From Emydura subglobosa (Eukaryota; Chordata; Testudines; Chelidae), in contig ML679961.1 of the NCBI GenBank assembly GCA_007922225.1, positions 66,911,075-66,975,074 of the forward strand: 64,000 nucleotides of DNA. Reading direction: 5' to 3'. The notes under the pieces were generated by a model, which had not been told where the DNA came from, ran no database searches, and was given only the letters and a program-made list of their open reading frames with translations. The position numbers and the translations under genes are program-made. Every line of letters starts with the position of its first letter. Positions within the stretch are counted from its first letter, which is position 1. Positions 1 through 11,829 of this stretch are shown here, piece after piece.

Positions 1-3000
1 AACTCTATTAGCAATAGCTATCCATGTGCTCCTACAAGTTGTCCTTAGAACTGCATCTTGGAGGGCTGAGTTAAGGTTATTTAGGAATTTTAGCAGAAAA
101 AATATTTATTGCTGGCAAAACTGCCTTTTCACCCCACTCACTTGTTTCTAAAATGGCTGAACCATATCTATTCAAGTGTACTTAAAAAAAAATTAACCTG
201 AGGAAGGGATCAGCCCAAAGAGTTACAATTTGCCAAAGTTATATGCAACTGAAAATAGGGAGTTATAATAGAGAGTGGTTGGCAACCTCAATTAGAGGCA
301 GTGCTATTGCTCCCCTATAACAAGAACATACAAGAAAATGTACATGGTCAAAACGGGATGGCTCAATCCTTTGTGTGTTTCTTTTTTATATATCTTAAAT
401 TAAAGAACTTAGCACTGAGGTTTGTGCATTATTCAGTAGATGTTAACAGACACATAATATCAGAAAACTGCCGGCTTTATCGTTATACAATCAAGGCATA
501 TCAGCCTCCTCAACTTCCTGTTGTGCCCCGCATCAATGGCCGCTCCATGACTGGGTAAGCATCTTCTGATGGGCATGTGCAAACTGTTGGAAGGACTGTC
601 TTACAACTGGACATTCTCAGCTTGGTAACAAGTTTCCCATTTATGGGAATTCTCCAGAAGAATGACTGGTTGATAACTAGAAAACGCTAATAAAGGAAAC
701 AGCCATATTCTTTGTCTGGACCTGACTGCATCTGTTCCTCTTTCTGTGGCTGCAGATATCTAACAGCTGCAATGTGCTCTCTCTCGCCAATCACAACAGG
801 CCAAAATCACCACTGCTGTAATTGTCCTGAAGCCAATGGTTGAATTTGGCCCAATATGACATTGTGTGAGAGAAGCAGTGTCCTAAAACAAATCTTCCAT
901 TTGCACTGGTGGTATAATCTCTATTGTGGAGCTTCCTATGTTTGGAGAAAAGAAAGAATTGCAATTAAAAATGCAATAAAAAATAAATAAAATAAGAAAG
1001 ATGTCCAATTAAATACAGTCAGAGTCTTATGTAGCTAGTTCTTGCTAGGAATACCAGTGTTTGGCTATTGACCAATTCTACTCAGTACTTTGCGCCAACC
1101 TCAAGCATATTATATACTAGTTTATCTTCTGTTCTCCTTCTAAAAGAGCCCAGGATCTTCTCTGAAGTAATGGGGCTGCAGATTCAGATAGAGTCAATGC
1201 CAGATTAAATGTTCACAGACAAGCCGATTTCTTCCCAAAGTTGAAAAGATGGTTTTAAACTGAGTAATTAACATATGACAAAAAATCAGCCTGATTTCAG
1301 CCATGTTCATACATTCTCATTCTTCCCCACACTCTTTCTTTCTCTCTGTGCCCAGTTGTCTCTTCTGCTACAGCTGAGAAGAGGAGGGGAGCCAGATGAG
1401 GTTGCATGGAGGCCATGCAAGGAGAGGAGCAGCAGCTCAATGGTATGCTCTTCCTTTTCGTCTGATCCAAGAGAAGTTCCCTTGCAGGTGCATTCTGGGA
1501 TCAAAGCTTTGAACATCAGGAAAGTGTGTGTCAGGAGGATGGCCACTGTCCACAAATTCATCCTCCCCCTACCCTACAGGGTTTGAGAGGGGTGAGACTC
1601 AATCAGTGTTATCTCCTTCCTTGAAGGGGATTTTGGAGCTGGGACTGGTGGGGACAGTAAAGGAACACAGCTGAGAAGGAAGAAGGACGTGACCTGGGGA
1701 GCTGTTCAGATGGTCTCAAGACAGCTGTGATTTAGAGGGCTGAACCCACTGCCTACACCAAAGGATGAAGGGGAAACAATTCTGGACATTAATACTCTGA
1801 GTTTCTTGTCTTCATCCTCCTCATGCAAGTTTACCTATAGCTGATCTAGCCTTCTGGTCCAAATTCAGGTCTGGAGGAAGCAGACACAATGCCCACAGAA
1901 ATCAATGGAGATTCTGTGAACACAACTTGCAGGATAACCAGACATGAATTGCTTAAAGGAGAGTTTTCAAAGCAGGAGAAATGGGGCCGCTGTGGGAGAA
2001 AAGAGTGGTCTGTTTGCACTGCACTGAATAAAATATGAATTTCCACAGGGCCATGAAGGTACAAATGGGGAGCTGAATGCTCCCTATCAGCACTGCCTGC
2101 TCCAGCTAGTTATTGTCACCCTCTTCAGATGTGTGCACAGGATTTTCAGAAAGAGCAAGTCTGGCAAGAAAGTGGTTCCCACATCCAAGAATGTGCAGAA
2201 GGGAGGCTACTGTACACAGCATTCCTATTGTCATATGCTGAAATATAGCAGCTTATACCCTTGGGCAGTGTACACACTGTGATGGATGTAAAGTGAAATA
2301 GATGAACTCCAGAGAAGTCATGAGCAGAGCAGCTGGCCCTGACACTAAACAATGACTACCTGGTCTCATATGGATGGTCATGCTGCAGCTGCCAGAAGTC
2401 AATTACCCACTTCTGCCTCTGCCATCAGTATCAGCAGCAAAGTTATGTTATTTCACCAAGCTCAGGTAGGATTTGGCAGGAGCAGCAAAGCAAGGCAGGA
2501 GAAACCATTAGCTCTGAATCCACCGTTCATCACAGCTAAGGTCTGGGCTGCAAATTTAAAGTGGAAGAGCATCCCATGTATTGTTGCTGAGCCAACCCGC
2601 TGTCCTTCATTCTGTGGCTCCCACATAACAGTCAGCATATAGCATGAGCAATGAGAGTGGAACTGGGAACAGCCTGTGCCATGCACCTGTCATTTTCAGA
2701 ACAAACCCTGCTACTTACTGCATGGGGCGGCAGTGTGTGACCTCGCCCTACCTTCCTTACTGCCTTTTTAAAATTACATATTAATTGTGATTTTATTTAT
2801 ACCTGGAGTTGTGTGCAAAATAGCCATATTTTCAGTTGTCTGCTCAGCAACACATCCAAGCCATGATGGTTTCTGCTGTTGTGGAGGGATGGGGGTATAG
2901 GGCTTTGGCAAGAGGCAAGGTAGGAAAAGGGTAAGAAACGCATGGAAAAATACTTAATGAAAGGCTCAGAGATAGGCTGGAGTAGGTAAAGAAGGAGTAA

Positions 3001-3499
3001 CTTTACAAACAGGAAGGCTGATATGCTAAGTATTGAGCCACACTCTGTAGAGAGGCCTCCAGAAACACCTAGTTCTAACAAAGATTGTGGCTGGAATGAT
3101 AATATTCTGGGCAAAGTAAATGATGTGTTGGCCACTAATATGATTCTTTTTAATTGGTATCTGCAGCCATGGGCACCTGCAGCCTTACAGCTCACATACA
3201 GAGTGGTTGGTTCTCTATCTCCTGAATTTCCCTTCTATATCAACCTCCAACAGCTACGTCTACTGTCCAGTAAATGTCAGATGGGAGATCACAGAAGGTT
3301 CCTTTGGAAAAAGAACGAACATTTTTGCTCTTCCTTCAGGATCTTGGCCTTCTAAAGACCTCTCCACAAAATGCAATTCTCCTACCAGCATCTTTGTCAC
3401 TACAATCTAGAAAGGCAAACCCACATAGCTCCCTCATCCTTTTCCCAATGGATGCCCTGTTCCATCCCACTTAATTTGCAGACCACTCCCTTGAGTTCC
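1..3499. other. No gene or repeat recognised
   Basis: AT-rich sequence with only short chance open frames on both strands. None resembles a known domain and none is flanked by convincing splice sites. A small perfect hairpin (TTGCATGG, 3-base loop, CCATGCAA) lies at about 1402-1420. I see no SINE head, LINE coding match or terminal repeat pair that I can support. Confidence 0.6.
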
Positions 3500-3751
3500 A
3501 TAGTACATGTGAAAAATTCCAAAGGGGTAGCTGTGTTAATCTGTATACAGCAAAAACAATGAGAGTCCTGTAGCACCTTAAAGACTAACAAATTTCTGTG
3601 GGCATAAGCTTTCCTGGGCTGCAACCCACTTCGTCAGATGCAGGAAATGGAAATCACAGATAGGAGGTATATATATACATCCAAGGGTAAGAAACATAAC
3701 AATGGGAAGGGCAAGTGTTAACAAAGTCAATTCAGTTAGGGTAGATGAGGC

Positions 3752-4019
3752 CTATTCACAACCATTGATGAGAAGGGAGAATGTGTGAACAGTGATGTTA
3801 CCATTTTTTATGTCTGATTTGTGTCCATTTATTTTTTTGCATAGTGACAGTCCAGTTTGGCCAATGTACATGGCAGAGGGGCATTGCTGGCACATGATGG
3901 CATATATTACATTAGTAGATGTGCAGATGAATGAGCTCCTGATGGTGTGGCTGATGCGGTTAGGACCTGTGATGGTGTCACTAGAGTCAATGTGCGGGCA
4001 TGTCAATGTACAGGATCTC
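3752..4019 (-). pseudogene. PLE GIY-YIG endonuclease fragment, left copy
   Basis: The minus-strand frame encodes the C-terminal endonuclease of a Penelope-like element. Visible landmarks are a Cys motif (CTLTCPHID), then SSFICTSTNVIYAIMCQQC, in which NVIYAIMCQQC is the VIY plus Cys-x-x-Cys part, and MYIGQTGLSL, the YIG part with the conserved Gln-Thr. These are followed by the conserved His of NGHKSDIK. The usual Arg of the L-R-x-R-I-x-x-H helix is replaced by Lys (LCKKINGH). The frame then runs out within the decayed 3' region. In the family this domain nicks target DNA to start target-primed reverse transcription. Only about 85 residues remain and there is no start of its own, so it is dead. 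Confidence 0.85.
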
Positions 4020-4452
4020 CATAAAACATTCTTAAAACTACAGTACCCACCTGAGGAGGTGAAGAAACAAACTGACAGAGCCAGATGGGTACCCAGAAGT
4101 CACCTACTACAGGACAGACCCAACAAAGAAAACAACAGAACACCGCTGGCCATCACCTACAGCCCCCAGCTAAAATCTCTCCAACACTTCAATAAGGATC
4201 TACAATCTATCCTAGAAGATGATCCATCACTCGCTCAGCCACACCATCAGGAGCTCATTCATCTGCACATCTAGTCATGTAATATATGCCATCATGTGCC
4301 AGCAATGCCCCTCTGTCATGTACGTTGGCCAAACTGGACTGTCACTACGCAAAAGAATAAATGGACACAAATCAGACATAAAAATGGTAACATCACTGTT
4401 CACACATTCTCCCTTCTCATCAATGGTTGTGAATAGGCCTCATCTACCCTAA
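4020..4452 (+). pseudogene. PLE RT-to-endonuclease linker and GIY-YIG fragment, right copy
   Basis: Two plus-strand frames carry one decayed product. The frame up to 4274 contains QTDRARW, then TPLAITYSPQLKSL, which resembles the stretch between reverse transcriptase and endonuclease in PLE proteins. A second frame (4219-4452) holds SHTIRSSFICTSSHVIYAIM followed by CQQC, MYVGQTGLSLRKRINGHKSD. Compared with the left copy, the segment from the Cys motif to SHTIRSSF is missing, so a deletion plus frame change lies near 4225-4235. Here the catalytic-helix Arg (RKRINGH) is kept. It is non-functional because the catalytic reverse transcriptase is absent. Confidence 0.83.
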
Positions 4453-4644
4453 TTGAATTGACTTTAACACTTGCCCACCCCATTGCTATGTTTCTTACCC
4501 TTGGATGTATATATATACCTCCTATCTGTGATTTCCATTTCCTGCATCTGACGAAGTGGGTTGCAGCCCAGGAAAGCTTATGCCCACAGAAATTTGTTAG
4601 TCTTTAAGTGCTACAGGACTCTCTTTGTTTTTATAGTATATGTG

Positions 4645-5980
4645 CTTGCTCTCTCCCTCTCCCTGGGCTCTCATGGCTCCCTATCTTTTTGTGCAGTTTC
4701 AGTTCTCCAGTGTATTTGATGGTCTATGTCATCAATGTGTCATTAAATCCCTTAACCGTGCTCTTTTCCCTACTTCCACTGGGGCACTCATGGGCCTTGG
4801 GGTCATTTACACTCACTTTTTGAAAATACAGTGTGTACCCAGAAGAGCTAAGAATCTTTTATAGCCACCAAAACTGTCACTTTTGGCTGCAAACTTTTGA
4901 AAATACTGCCCTTTGAAGTAAACCAATTTGCTAAGAGAAAACTACATCTATTCTTGCTCTCTGGTTGTTGTCTCTATAGTATAGGATTTCTTGAAGTCAT
5001 TCCATGACTCCAAACCTGCAGGAGGATGATTTCATGTCCTGTCCTTATGGTCTAAAGGCCCTAAAAGCCAAACCAACTAGCTATCAGAACCCCAGCTGCT
5101 ATTTCAGATGATACTGGAGCTGTACTGGCCAGCAAAGGAAAAAAAGCCTTTTTATTTCTAAAACTAACAGAAACGCAATCCCATGACAGCTGAAGGTTAC
5201 AAGATGATTACCTCTCTTGGTTTCTCCTTGTAACCAAAGAACAGAACTGGCTTTAAGGAATACCTGAGCCAGTCAAAAGAACACATTTCAGATTTAAAAA
5301 AAAAATCAATCTGGAGGCAGAAGAAAAGAATCTCTTGGACACTAAAGAGATACCTTTTGTTAAGATCGGTTACTTCTGCAAAGTCAGAATGGGAAATATT
5401 TCTTACCTGTTGCTCTCTAGTGAGATTCTATCTGGACTTCAAATGCAGAACTTTTTGGTTTATTAGGAATTTGTTTTGATTGGCATATAAGTGCGTCAGA
5501 GCAGCCCAAGGTCTCTGATAGCTGTGAAAAACGGAGAGAAAACAACTGAATCAGCCTATAAACATAAGTTGTTGTGGGACAGCCACTGCATGAAATATTT
5601 CTTTCTTCTCTTTTTTTTTCTTCTGATTCATTGGAATAACTCTCCAAGCATTGCAACAATAAGATGAGTGAGCTGGGTTTCTGGTCTCTGATAGTTACAT
5701 GTCATAAAAGGACCCACAGGTACTGTGTGAAGAGTGAGAAAGATGAAATGATCTCCCAGTGTGACTTTTTTTGTGTGAAAGAGAAAAAAAATCTTGATGT
5801 TGATTCCAAATAGGCTGGTTTATTGTAATATTGTTCCTCTTTCTTTGTGAGTTGCTGCAGATTCTATACTGACTGTACAGGGTCTTACATGACTTTCATC
5901 ACTGCAAACCCTTACAACAGAAGAAATCATACACCTTTCTTTTAAGGGTCTGAAAGTATTTTTCAGATGTTAATTAGTGA
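4645..5980. other. No gene recognised
   Basis: Unique-looking AT-rich sequence after the PLE. Only short open frames occur, with no recognisable domain. Confidence 0.5.
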
Positions 5981-5984
5981 AGCA

Positions 5985-6165
5985 TCATGACACTCCAGTG
6001 AGGTATGTAAGTATTATCATCTCCATGTCACTGATATGGAAACTGAGGCTCTGATAATTTGAGTGACTTGCCCGATGCCACACAGAGTCCATGGTAAAGC
6101 TGGGATTAGAACCCCAGCTTACAAACTTCTGCTGTAACTGATCAACAGCACTCCCTCTCTTTACC
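5985..6165 (-). repeat. MIR/CORE-SINE-like fragment
   Basis: The plus strand shows the antisense of a MIR-type SINE body: TGGAAACTGAGGC, then ACTTGCCCGATGCCACACAG, then GGGATTAGAACCCCAGC, which is the antisense of the tRNA-like B box. MIR/CORE-SINEs are ancient tRNA-derived elements of amniotes. Divergence is high and the ends cannot be fixed. Confidence 0.75.
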
Positions 6166-6170
6166 TACAT

Positions 6171-8063
6171 GCACCTGTTAGTTGTTCATATAACCACTGT
6201 GGGAGAGAAGCATCGGTTTAAGATGTGTACTGGACTTATCAGGCATCCTTTAGAGGTGCAGCCACTATTCCAGCCTATTGGTTGATGCATCAACTGTGCG
6301 CTCTTGCATGGCAGCCCCACACATTGGCCTTGTGGTGAATTTCGCCTTTCAAATCTCCCACATAAAGTGTGAATATACTGGCTTTATGCAAGTGCAGTGA
6401 ATTTTATCCATTGCCTGGAGCAAGAGATTCCAATGGTGTCTAGATAAATAGGTCCAAATTGTGGAATCCTTTTCCATACCTTTTTTTCTTTAAACCATAT
6501 GAAATTATGTACATACACACAAACACATTAAGAAAATGTTAAAGTTGTTTGGTTAAGCATTCAGTAAATGAAGAAATCCCAAATTTAAAGTATGCTTCCT
6601 TGTGCATGTGCATTATAAGATCAGATATGTGCTCGCATACTATTTTTCAAAGATTAGAACAGAATAGGGTATTTCTTTTACAATATTCCAAGGTGTACCT
6701 AGTAAGGTGTGCAATGAATTATAGCAACCCCTAGCTATACTCACTGCACATGTTGCATAAAATGATTTCCGTGGGCTTTCTTTGTCTGAGATCCAGTAGC
6801 ATACATTAGAAGAAAATACTAAAAATGCGTATCTACTGTTGTAGGAAAAATTATGTGTGTGTATAGCACCGTATTATTTTAAATAATAGCATGCGATCAT
6901 GTACTTAAAGGCTGCAATAATGCATATGCACAAAGAATCAGAGTTAAGGTTGCACATGGCAATTTAACTTCAGCATTTCTTGACTTTTTCAGTGCCTAAT
7001 TGTGCAGCCCCAATATTATCTTAGTGTAATTTTTTATGTAACCTACATAAAGGACTCTGAGAACCATGCCACAGAGAAAATTAAGTAGTCCTCTAGCAAA
7101 TGTATAGAACATTCCAGTTAACACTCCCCGTCTTACAAAAAGTGCAACAGTCTCTTTAATATGGTTAGGATCTTGGTTTTATTACAGTCATCTACAAGAT
7201 GGTACCACAGCAGAAACATCTGGAGGCACTGGTTCATTGTTAACTCCAAAGATCACAACCTACTAAATCACCAATACCACTTTCCATATGGCCCTCATTT
7301 TCCTGTATAGCTATCCCACTCAAATAAATGACTGGGCCCAGTCCTACATAGCTTGTGAACTCTAAAAGAATCACAGTCCTAGGAGGTAAGCCAAAAGCAG
7401 AGTGCTTTGAAAACTTAGGGAAAGGCCTCATTAGGAACATTATTTCATTAAATGTTGTGTTACAAAATTATGGGCAAGCACCACCTGGACCACTTATCTT
7501 GTATGGGGAACATTTTCCCCCATCCCCACTCTTTATGTCTGTTTGTCTTGTATTTTCAATAGTAAGGTTTTTTGTGACAATGACTGTCTTCTTTTATGTT
7601 TGTACAGCACCTGATATATTGTGGATATCACCGGAAAAAAGAGAAATTACAATAACAAAGCTTACAATTCTTTGAAGTTCATCCATCATTAATTATATCT
7701 GGTCTGTGTTTCACAGACATAAAACGTAAGTCAGTTTTGTGAGGAAGAGATGAATAATTCGGGCCTTTTAGTCCAAGGTGTTGTGTCTGTCCCAGCTTGT
7801 CAGGATAAGAAGAAATGGTTCACAGTTGAATGGCAGCAATTTATGAGACAAAAAATCCAAAGTCAAATGTCACTGTCACTCTATATAAATATTCACCATG
7901 TCTACAGTCTCTTCCAGGCAACCTGTGATTCTGTTCAGGGCATTTGCTTGTCATATGTTTCTCAACAATAATAATTACAAAAAAGTAAAAAAAAATTAGA
8001 TAAATGGTTCCAAAATCTCAGTCATGACATTCACACCTTGTTTTCCCAGATGAAGACTTATTG
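6171..8063. other. No gene recognised; short SINE-tail match near 7570-7640
   Basis: AT-rich sequence without a supportable gene. Around 7573-7625 the sequence ATGTTTGTACAGCACCTG resembles the 3' part of SINE/LINE copies widespread in reptile genomes. The rest shows nothing recognised. Confidence 0.45.
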
Positions 8064-8068
8064 GTGTT

Positions 8069-8944
8069 TGTCATAGTTCAGAGCAATCACACCTGTATTT
8101 CCCCTTAGTGGTGCAGAAAGGGCACTCACTCTCAGGCTTCCAGCTCCCCAGCCATTGCCTTTCTGGGTGGAGACCTCCACTTCTCTCCCATCTGACCAGG
8201 GTGTTTCCAAGCTGCACAGTTCCTGGCCTTCCTGTATTATTCCCAGCACAGACAGGCTGCACAAGGACACCTGTTTGCAATCTCTTCAGAGACAGTTAAC
8301 AGGTTTAATTGCTACAATTATAAATTACCACACAGCACTTCCTATGCAAGCCTACTTTATTCTTAAGGTAAAAAGCATTACAGAGAAAACACATTAAAAA
8401 TAAGAAAAGAATCTACATACATGCTAATAAGCTCACCAGAGTTAACCCCAACCCAGCATAGTTTCTGGCAGGAGAAATCTTTCAAACCCCCATCCAAAGG
8501 GGATTCCTTGTAGTTACAAACTCATTTCAGTTTCAGTTCAGAACAAGCACTTGGTCTTATGTGGCCTTATTAGGCCCAGCCCTTTCAACCCTTCTCAAAG
8601 GAATGGGGCCTCCATGGACTAGGAGTCCTGTACACTTGCTGGATCAGGAAGGAGGCCATGAGCCTGTTTAAAATGATGCTATTTATCCCAAAACCCTTTC
8701 TTTGTCTGTTGATCCTTGGAGAATCCAATTTGAACTTTCCAGCTTCTCTGAGACGTTATAACCTGAGTGAATTTGCCTAATCACTCCCTGCTGTTCTCCT
8801 ATTTACCCTTCCCAAGGAAATTCATACAACAACACATATACAACTACATTTTTAATACAATGAACTCCAAAGATGTTGAAACTAATTCAACAAAGTTTAA
8901 CTTAATTCAGTAAAGTTCTTTCAGGAAATTGCCAGTCTGTCCCA
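8069..8944 (-). mobile_element. Solo LTR of an endogenous retrovirus-like element
   Basis: The 876-base unit begins TGTCATAG and ends TGTCCCA, with TG...CA ends as in LTRs. It is flanked by perfect 5-base target duplications, GTGTT at 8064-8068 and 8945-8949. Read on the minus strand it has a TATA-like box (GATAAATAG, about 8688-8696) and an AATAAA signal (antisense of CTTTATTCT, about 8357-8365), giving the order promoter then poly(A) signal expected for an LTR. No internal gag, pol or env sequence is adjacent, so this is a solo LTR left by recombination. I recognise the family as one common in turtle genomes, but cannot name it. Confidence 0.8.
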
Positions 8945-8949
8945 GTGTT

Positions 8950-9669
8950 CATTTAAAATTGACAAGGTGGGTTAATGACTAAGCTAAACTGAGGACAGTA
9001 GTTTTATTGTTGCAAGACAGGCCTCCTGAGCTCTGCATGGAATTCTAAAGAAGTCATTTTATGGTGGGACTTTCTTTTCTTCGAGAATTTTGTTAAGAAC
9101 AAATTCAGGCAAGTGCAAAGAACCTAATAAAAACAATCTGTAAAACCACAATCCACAGAGTCCCAGGGTACTTACTGCTCAACATCCCTTAAAAGTGACA
9201 GACTTACTGCCAGTCTGGATTTAATCTCTGTGTTGGAATGCCAGCCTCACCCTCAAGCATGATAGGCATATTGCCAGCACAGAGGGCCAAATCATGGTAG
9301 AGTTAAATGTATTTTCTATTAACACTAACACACACAGACACACATTCCAATTTTCTAGGGATGAAACAAAACAACCATATAGCTTCTCCATTCTCCACAT
9401 TTGTGGGGTTTGGATTACATGAGAACAATATCTTATTTTATTTTGGTAAAACTCCTATTTTGTCCATAAATATTTTTCTTCTTGATGCTTTGTATGTTTT
9501 AATGACTGGTTTTGAAGTTATTAGGCTATGTGATGTTATATTAGACCTGTGATGTAACTACTTTGATTTGATGTAAGCAGATTCAACTCCTACGGAGCTT
9601 TCTGGGTCATAGTCAACAGTGACATAATGGTGGTATAAAATGGATGTTGGGGATAGAAGCTGCAGATTA
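8950..9669. other. No gene recognised
   Basis: AT-rich sequence between the solo LTR and the next DNA transposon. I see no coding, SINE or LINE signal that can be supported. Confidence 0.5.
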
Positions 9670-9677
9670 ATAACTAC

Positions 9678-10168
9678 CAGTGGCGTACTGAGGGAGGGGC
9701 GGGGGGGCCATGCCCCCAGATGCCAGCTGGGGGAGTCAGGGCTGTCTGGGCCCTCCTTGGAGGAGCCGCTACCCGCTGACATCCCTGGCAGCTATGCCAA
9801 CCCGTCCCCTCCACTCTCACAATGGGCACAAGGAAGGAGTTGGGGGGATCTTGGCCACGCAAGATCCAGGCAGTGAAAGGCAGGGCTCTGGGGCAGAGCC
9901 CGTCACATCCCCCCCACTGTGTGGCCCCCTCATACTTACATTTGTGCACCCCTATCGGCAGCAGTGGCAGTGCCCCGTGGGGGGGAGGAGGACTGCAGGC
10001 TCATTTCCCACTCTCCCCCACTCCTGCACCCCACCGCAAGTGGCAGAGAGTGGGAAACAGGCTCATAGACAACCCCCCATGGGGCACTGCCGCTGCTGCC
10101 GCCAACGGTGGCAGACTGCAAATGTAAGTATTGGCCCCCGGGCGCTGGAGACCCAGAGTACACCACTG
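9678..10168. mobile_element. hAT-type MITE, GC-rich fold-back
   Basis: The 491-base element has terminal inverted repeats: CAGTGGCGTACTGAGG at the left, and a right end reading CAGTGGTGTACTCTGG in reverse (13 of 16 identical). It sits between perfect 8-base duplications, ATAACTAC at 9670-9677 and 10169-10176. An 8-base duplication with CAGTGGCGTA ends is the hAT signature. Inside, a long imperfect palindrome spans about 9936-10125 (CTTACATTTG pairs with CAAATGTAAG, TTTCCCACTCTC with GAGAGTGGGAAA). It is much richer in G+C than its surroundings. There is no transposase, so it is non-autonomous. Open frames in it are by-products of base composition. Confidence 0.88.
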
Positions 10169-10339
10169 ATAACTACTATTTTTCCCCCCTTATACTCTTA
10201 ACAAGAATCATTTCCCATACTATTTTCACCCAGCAGAGGGCATCAGCAATTTCTACATTTTCTTTTACAGTCCTCGTGTGCAGTTTGCATTCTACCATGA
10301 AGTGGCACAGACAGCATTTAAGTTTGTTACACTGTAAAT

Positions 10340-10535
10340 CAGGGGTTCTCAAAGTTTTTTTGCTGGGACCCCATTTGAAAATATTTCAGGCTGTGATGAC
10401 CCCCCCAAAACTGATGACTTCCCCCATGCCATGCCACCCTTAATAGCATGCATGGGGGCTGACAGCTTGCAACCGCCCCATCATAACCTTGCGACCCCCC
10501 CTGAAGGGTCACAACCTCCAGTTTGAGAACCCCTG
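10340..10535. mobile_element. hAT-Charlie-like MITE
   Basis: The 196-base element has perfect 14-base inverted ends, CAGGGGTTCTCAAA at the left and TTTGAGAACCCCTG at the right. The flanks are an imperfect 8-base duplication, CTGTAAAT (10332-10339) and CTATAAAC (10536-10543), 6 of 8 matching. The CAGGGGTTCTCAAA end is typical of Charlie-like hAT elements. The interior has no coding capacity. Confidence 0.87.
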
Positions 10536-10543
10536 CTATAAAC

Positions 10544-11434
10544 GGTGTGCTTTGGCACCAGTACTGTAGGTTACTTCTCATTCAACTGATAGAGTCAGTG
10601 CCATAAATCAGTGTTCTTTCAACTGAACATGCTTAGAGCCTGCCATGCTTGCTGGAGGGGGAAGTGCACCAGGGCTCTATGGAAAGACACGCATTGCAAA
10701 CTTTCATCTAAGCAAGTGTCAGAAATAAAAATATGTTCTTTAAGGTTAAATGTCAAGGTCAAATGAGAAATTTCTGTTCCCAGGGTAAACAGATCTGAAA
10801 CAGATAACAAGGAGGATTTTAGTGTAAGGTGTTTAAGAATATGCAAAAACTGAAGAGGGAAGCTGGCACATTTAAAAAGACATTGCTAAGGTAATCGTCA
10901 TGTTGGTCAAAATCATGGGCTAGATTCTCAACTGCTGCTGAGGAGTGCTCAGGACAATTGAGAAAGGGATAGGCAAAGGAAATTTCAAGCACCTTTGCCC
11001 TCCCCAAATTCTGGGCACCACACTCTGCTAGGTTCCCAAGAATAGGTTAGAGCAGCCTGAAGACTGCTACAACTTGAATTGACTGTCTATGGACCCAAGA
11101 AGCCAACACAGCAACTAAAGATCACTGAGAGATGTCCCAGGTTCTTCCTAGGCTACTACTACATTCTGTGGCCAAATAAGCTAACTGTAGGACAGCTTAG
11201 TGCTGGTGATGTGACTCAAAACAGCACTAACATATGGTTGGGGAGGCTCTAACCCTAACTTTATTCTTAGTCCTGTTTATTATGAGTACTGTACCCTCAA
11301 CCCAAATAACTAATTAGAGAAAGGAACTCCAGTCAGTTTTCTTGTCCGTTCCACAAATTTCATCTATAATTTTAACCTTTCTGTGGCTTAGTCACTTTCC
11401 ACTCCCCTCACTGAATTCACATAAAATATGAATA
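10544..11434. other. No gene recognised
   Basis: No domain, repeat end or splice-flanked open frame that I can support. Confidence 0.5.
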
Positions 11435-11525
11435 TTCCCTATGTGACAGAGCTGTTATAAGACCTATTTTATGAATGTTTGTAAAGTGCCTTGGGAGCCT
11501 CAGCACAAAGGACATTATTATTATT
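11435..11525 (+). repeat. MIR-like SINE 3' part
   Basis: GACAGAGCTGTTATAAGACC followed by GTAAAGTGCCTTGGGAGCCT and a TTATTATTATT tail resembles the 3' body of MIR/CORE SINEs (plus orientation). The head is missing. Confidence 0.55.
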
Positions 11526-11829
11526 GTTCACATTTTACTTTACAGCTTACTAGTGGATTTCTCTCTTCATGCCGAGTCTTGCCTGCCCTGACATTTATAC
11601 AGGTTTTGCTATGGACCAATTTGCCACAGACCATCATAACATATCTCACTGGGACTACTCATATGCTATTGGTTAGTCATCTACTTAAGTGTGTTGCTGG
11701 ACTGAAGCCTCTAAGCACTGAAGTCAATGGAATGTAAATCTGCTTATATTTAATTAATTCAAGCAAGACTAAAATATGGGAACGGAGCGTAAGTTTTGGA
11801 ATGTTTTGGAATAACATGTCACTTTGAAG

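Larger units (their letters stand above)
3512..4632. mobile_element. Penelope-like element, two head-to-head partial copies
   Basis: The left part (about 3512-4017) reads as a PLE on the minus strand and the right part (about 4018-4632) as a PLE on the plus strand, so both 3' ends face outward. The outer 200-250 bases of the two arms are inverted copies of each other; for example GCATAAGCTTTCC at 3603 is mirrored at about 4573. Each arm carries a GIY-YIG endonuclease fragment. The whole unit is flanked by one 12-base target duplication, ATAGTACATGTG at 3500-3511 and ATAGTATATGTG at 4633-4644 (11 of 12 identical), so it behaves as one insertion. The left arm has a 40-base tail (3512-3551) beyond the inverted part; the right arm stops at a run of T. 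PLEs with reverse transcriptase plus GIY-YIG and inverted partial copies are a known class. The reverse transcriptase core is missing here. Confidence 0.88.

Noticed and set aside
3512..4632. Inverted repeat first considered as a single DNA-transposon with long TIRs
   Set aside because: Both arms encode GIY-YIG endonuclease and the target duplication is 12 bases, which fits a Penelope-like retroelement instead.
9710..10201. Open frames of up to 163 codons in the GC-rich segment
   Set aside because: They lie inside a hAT MITE, run past its right end, and share no domain; the GC-rich palindrome makes stop codons rare.
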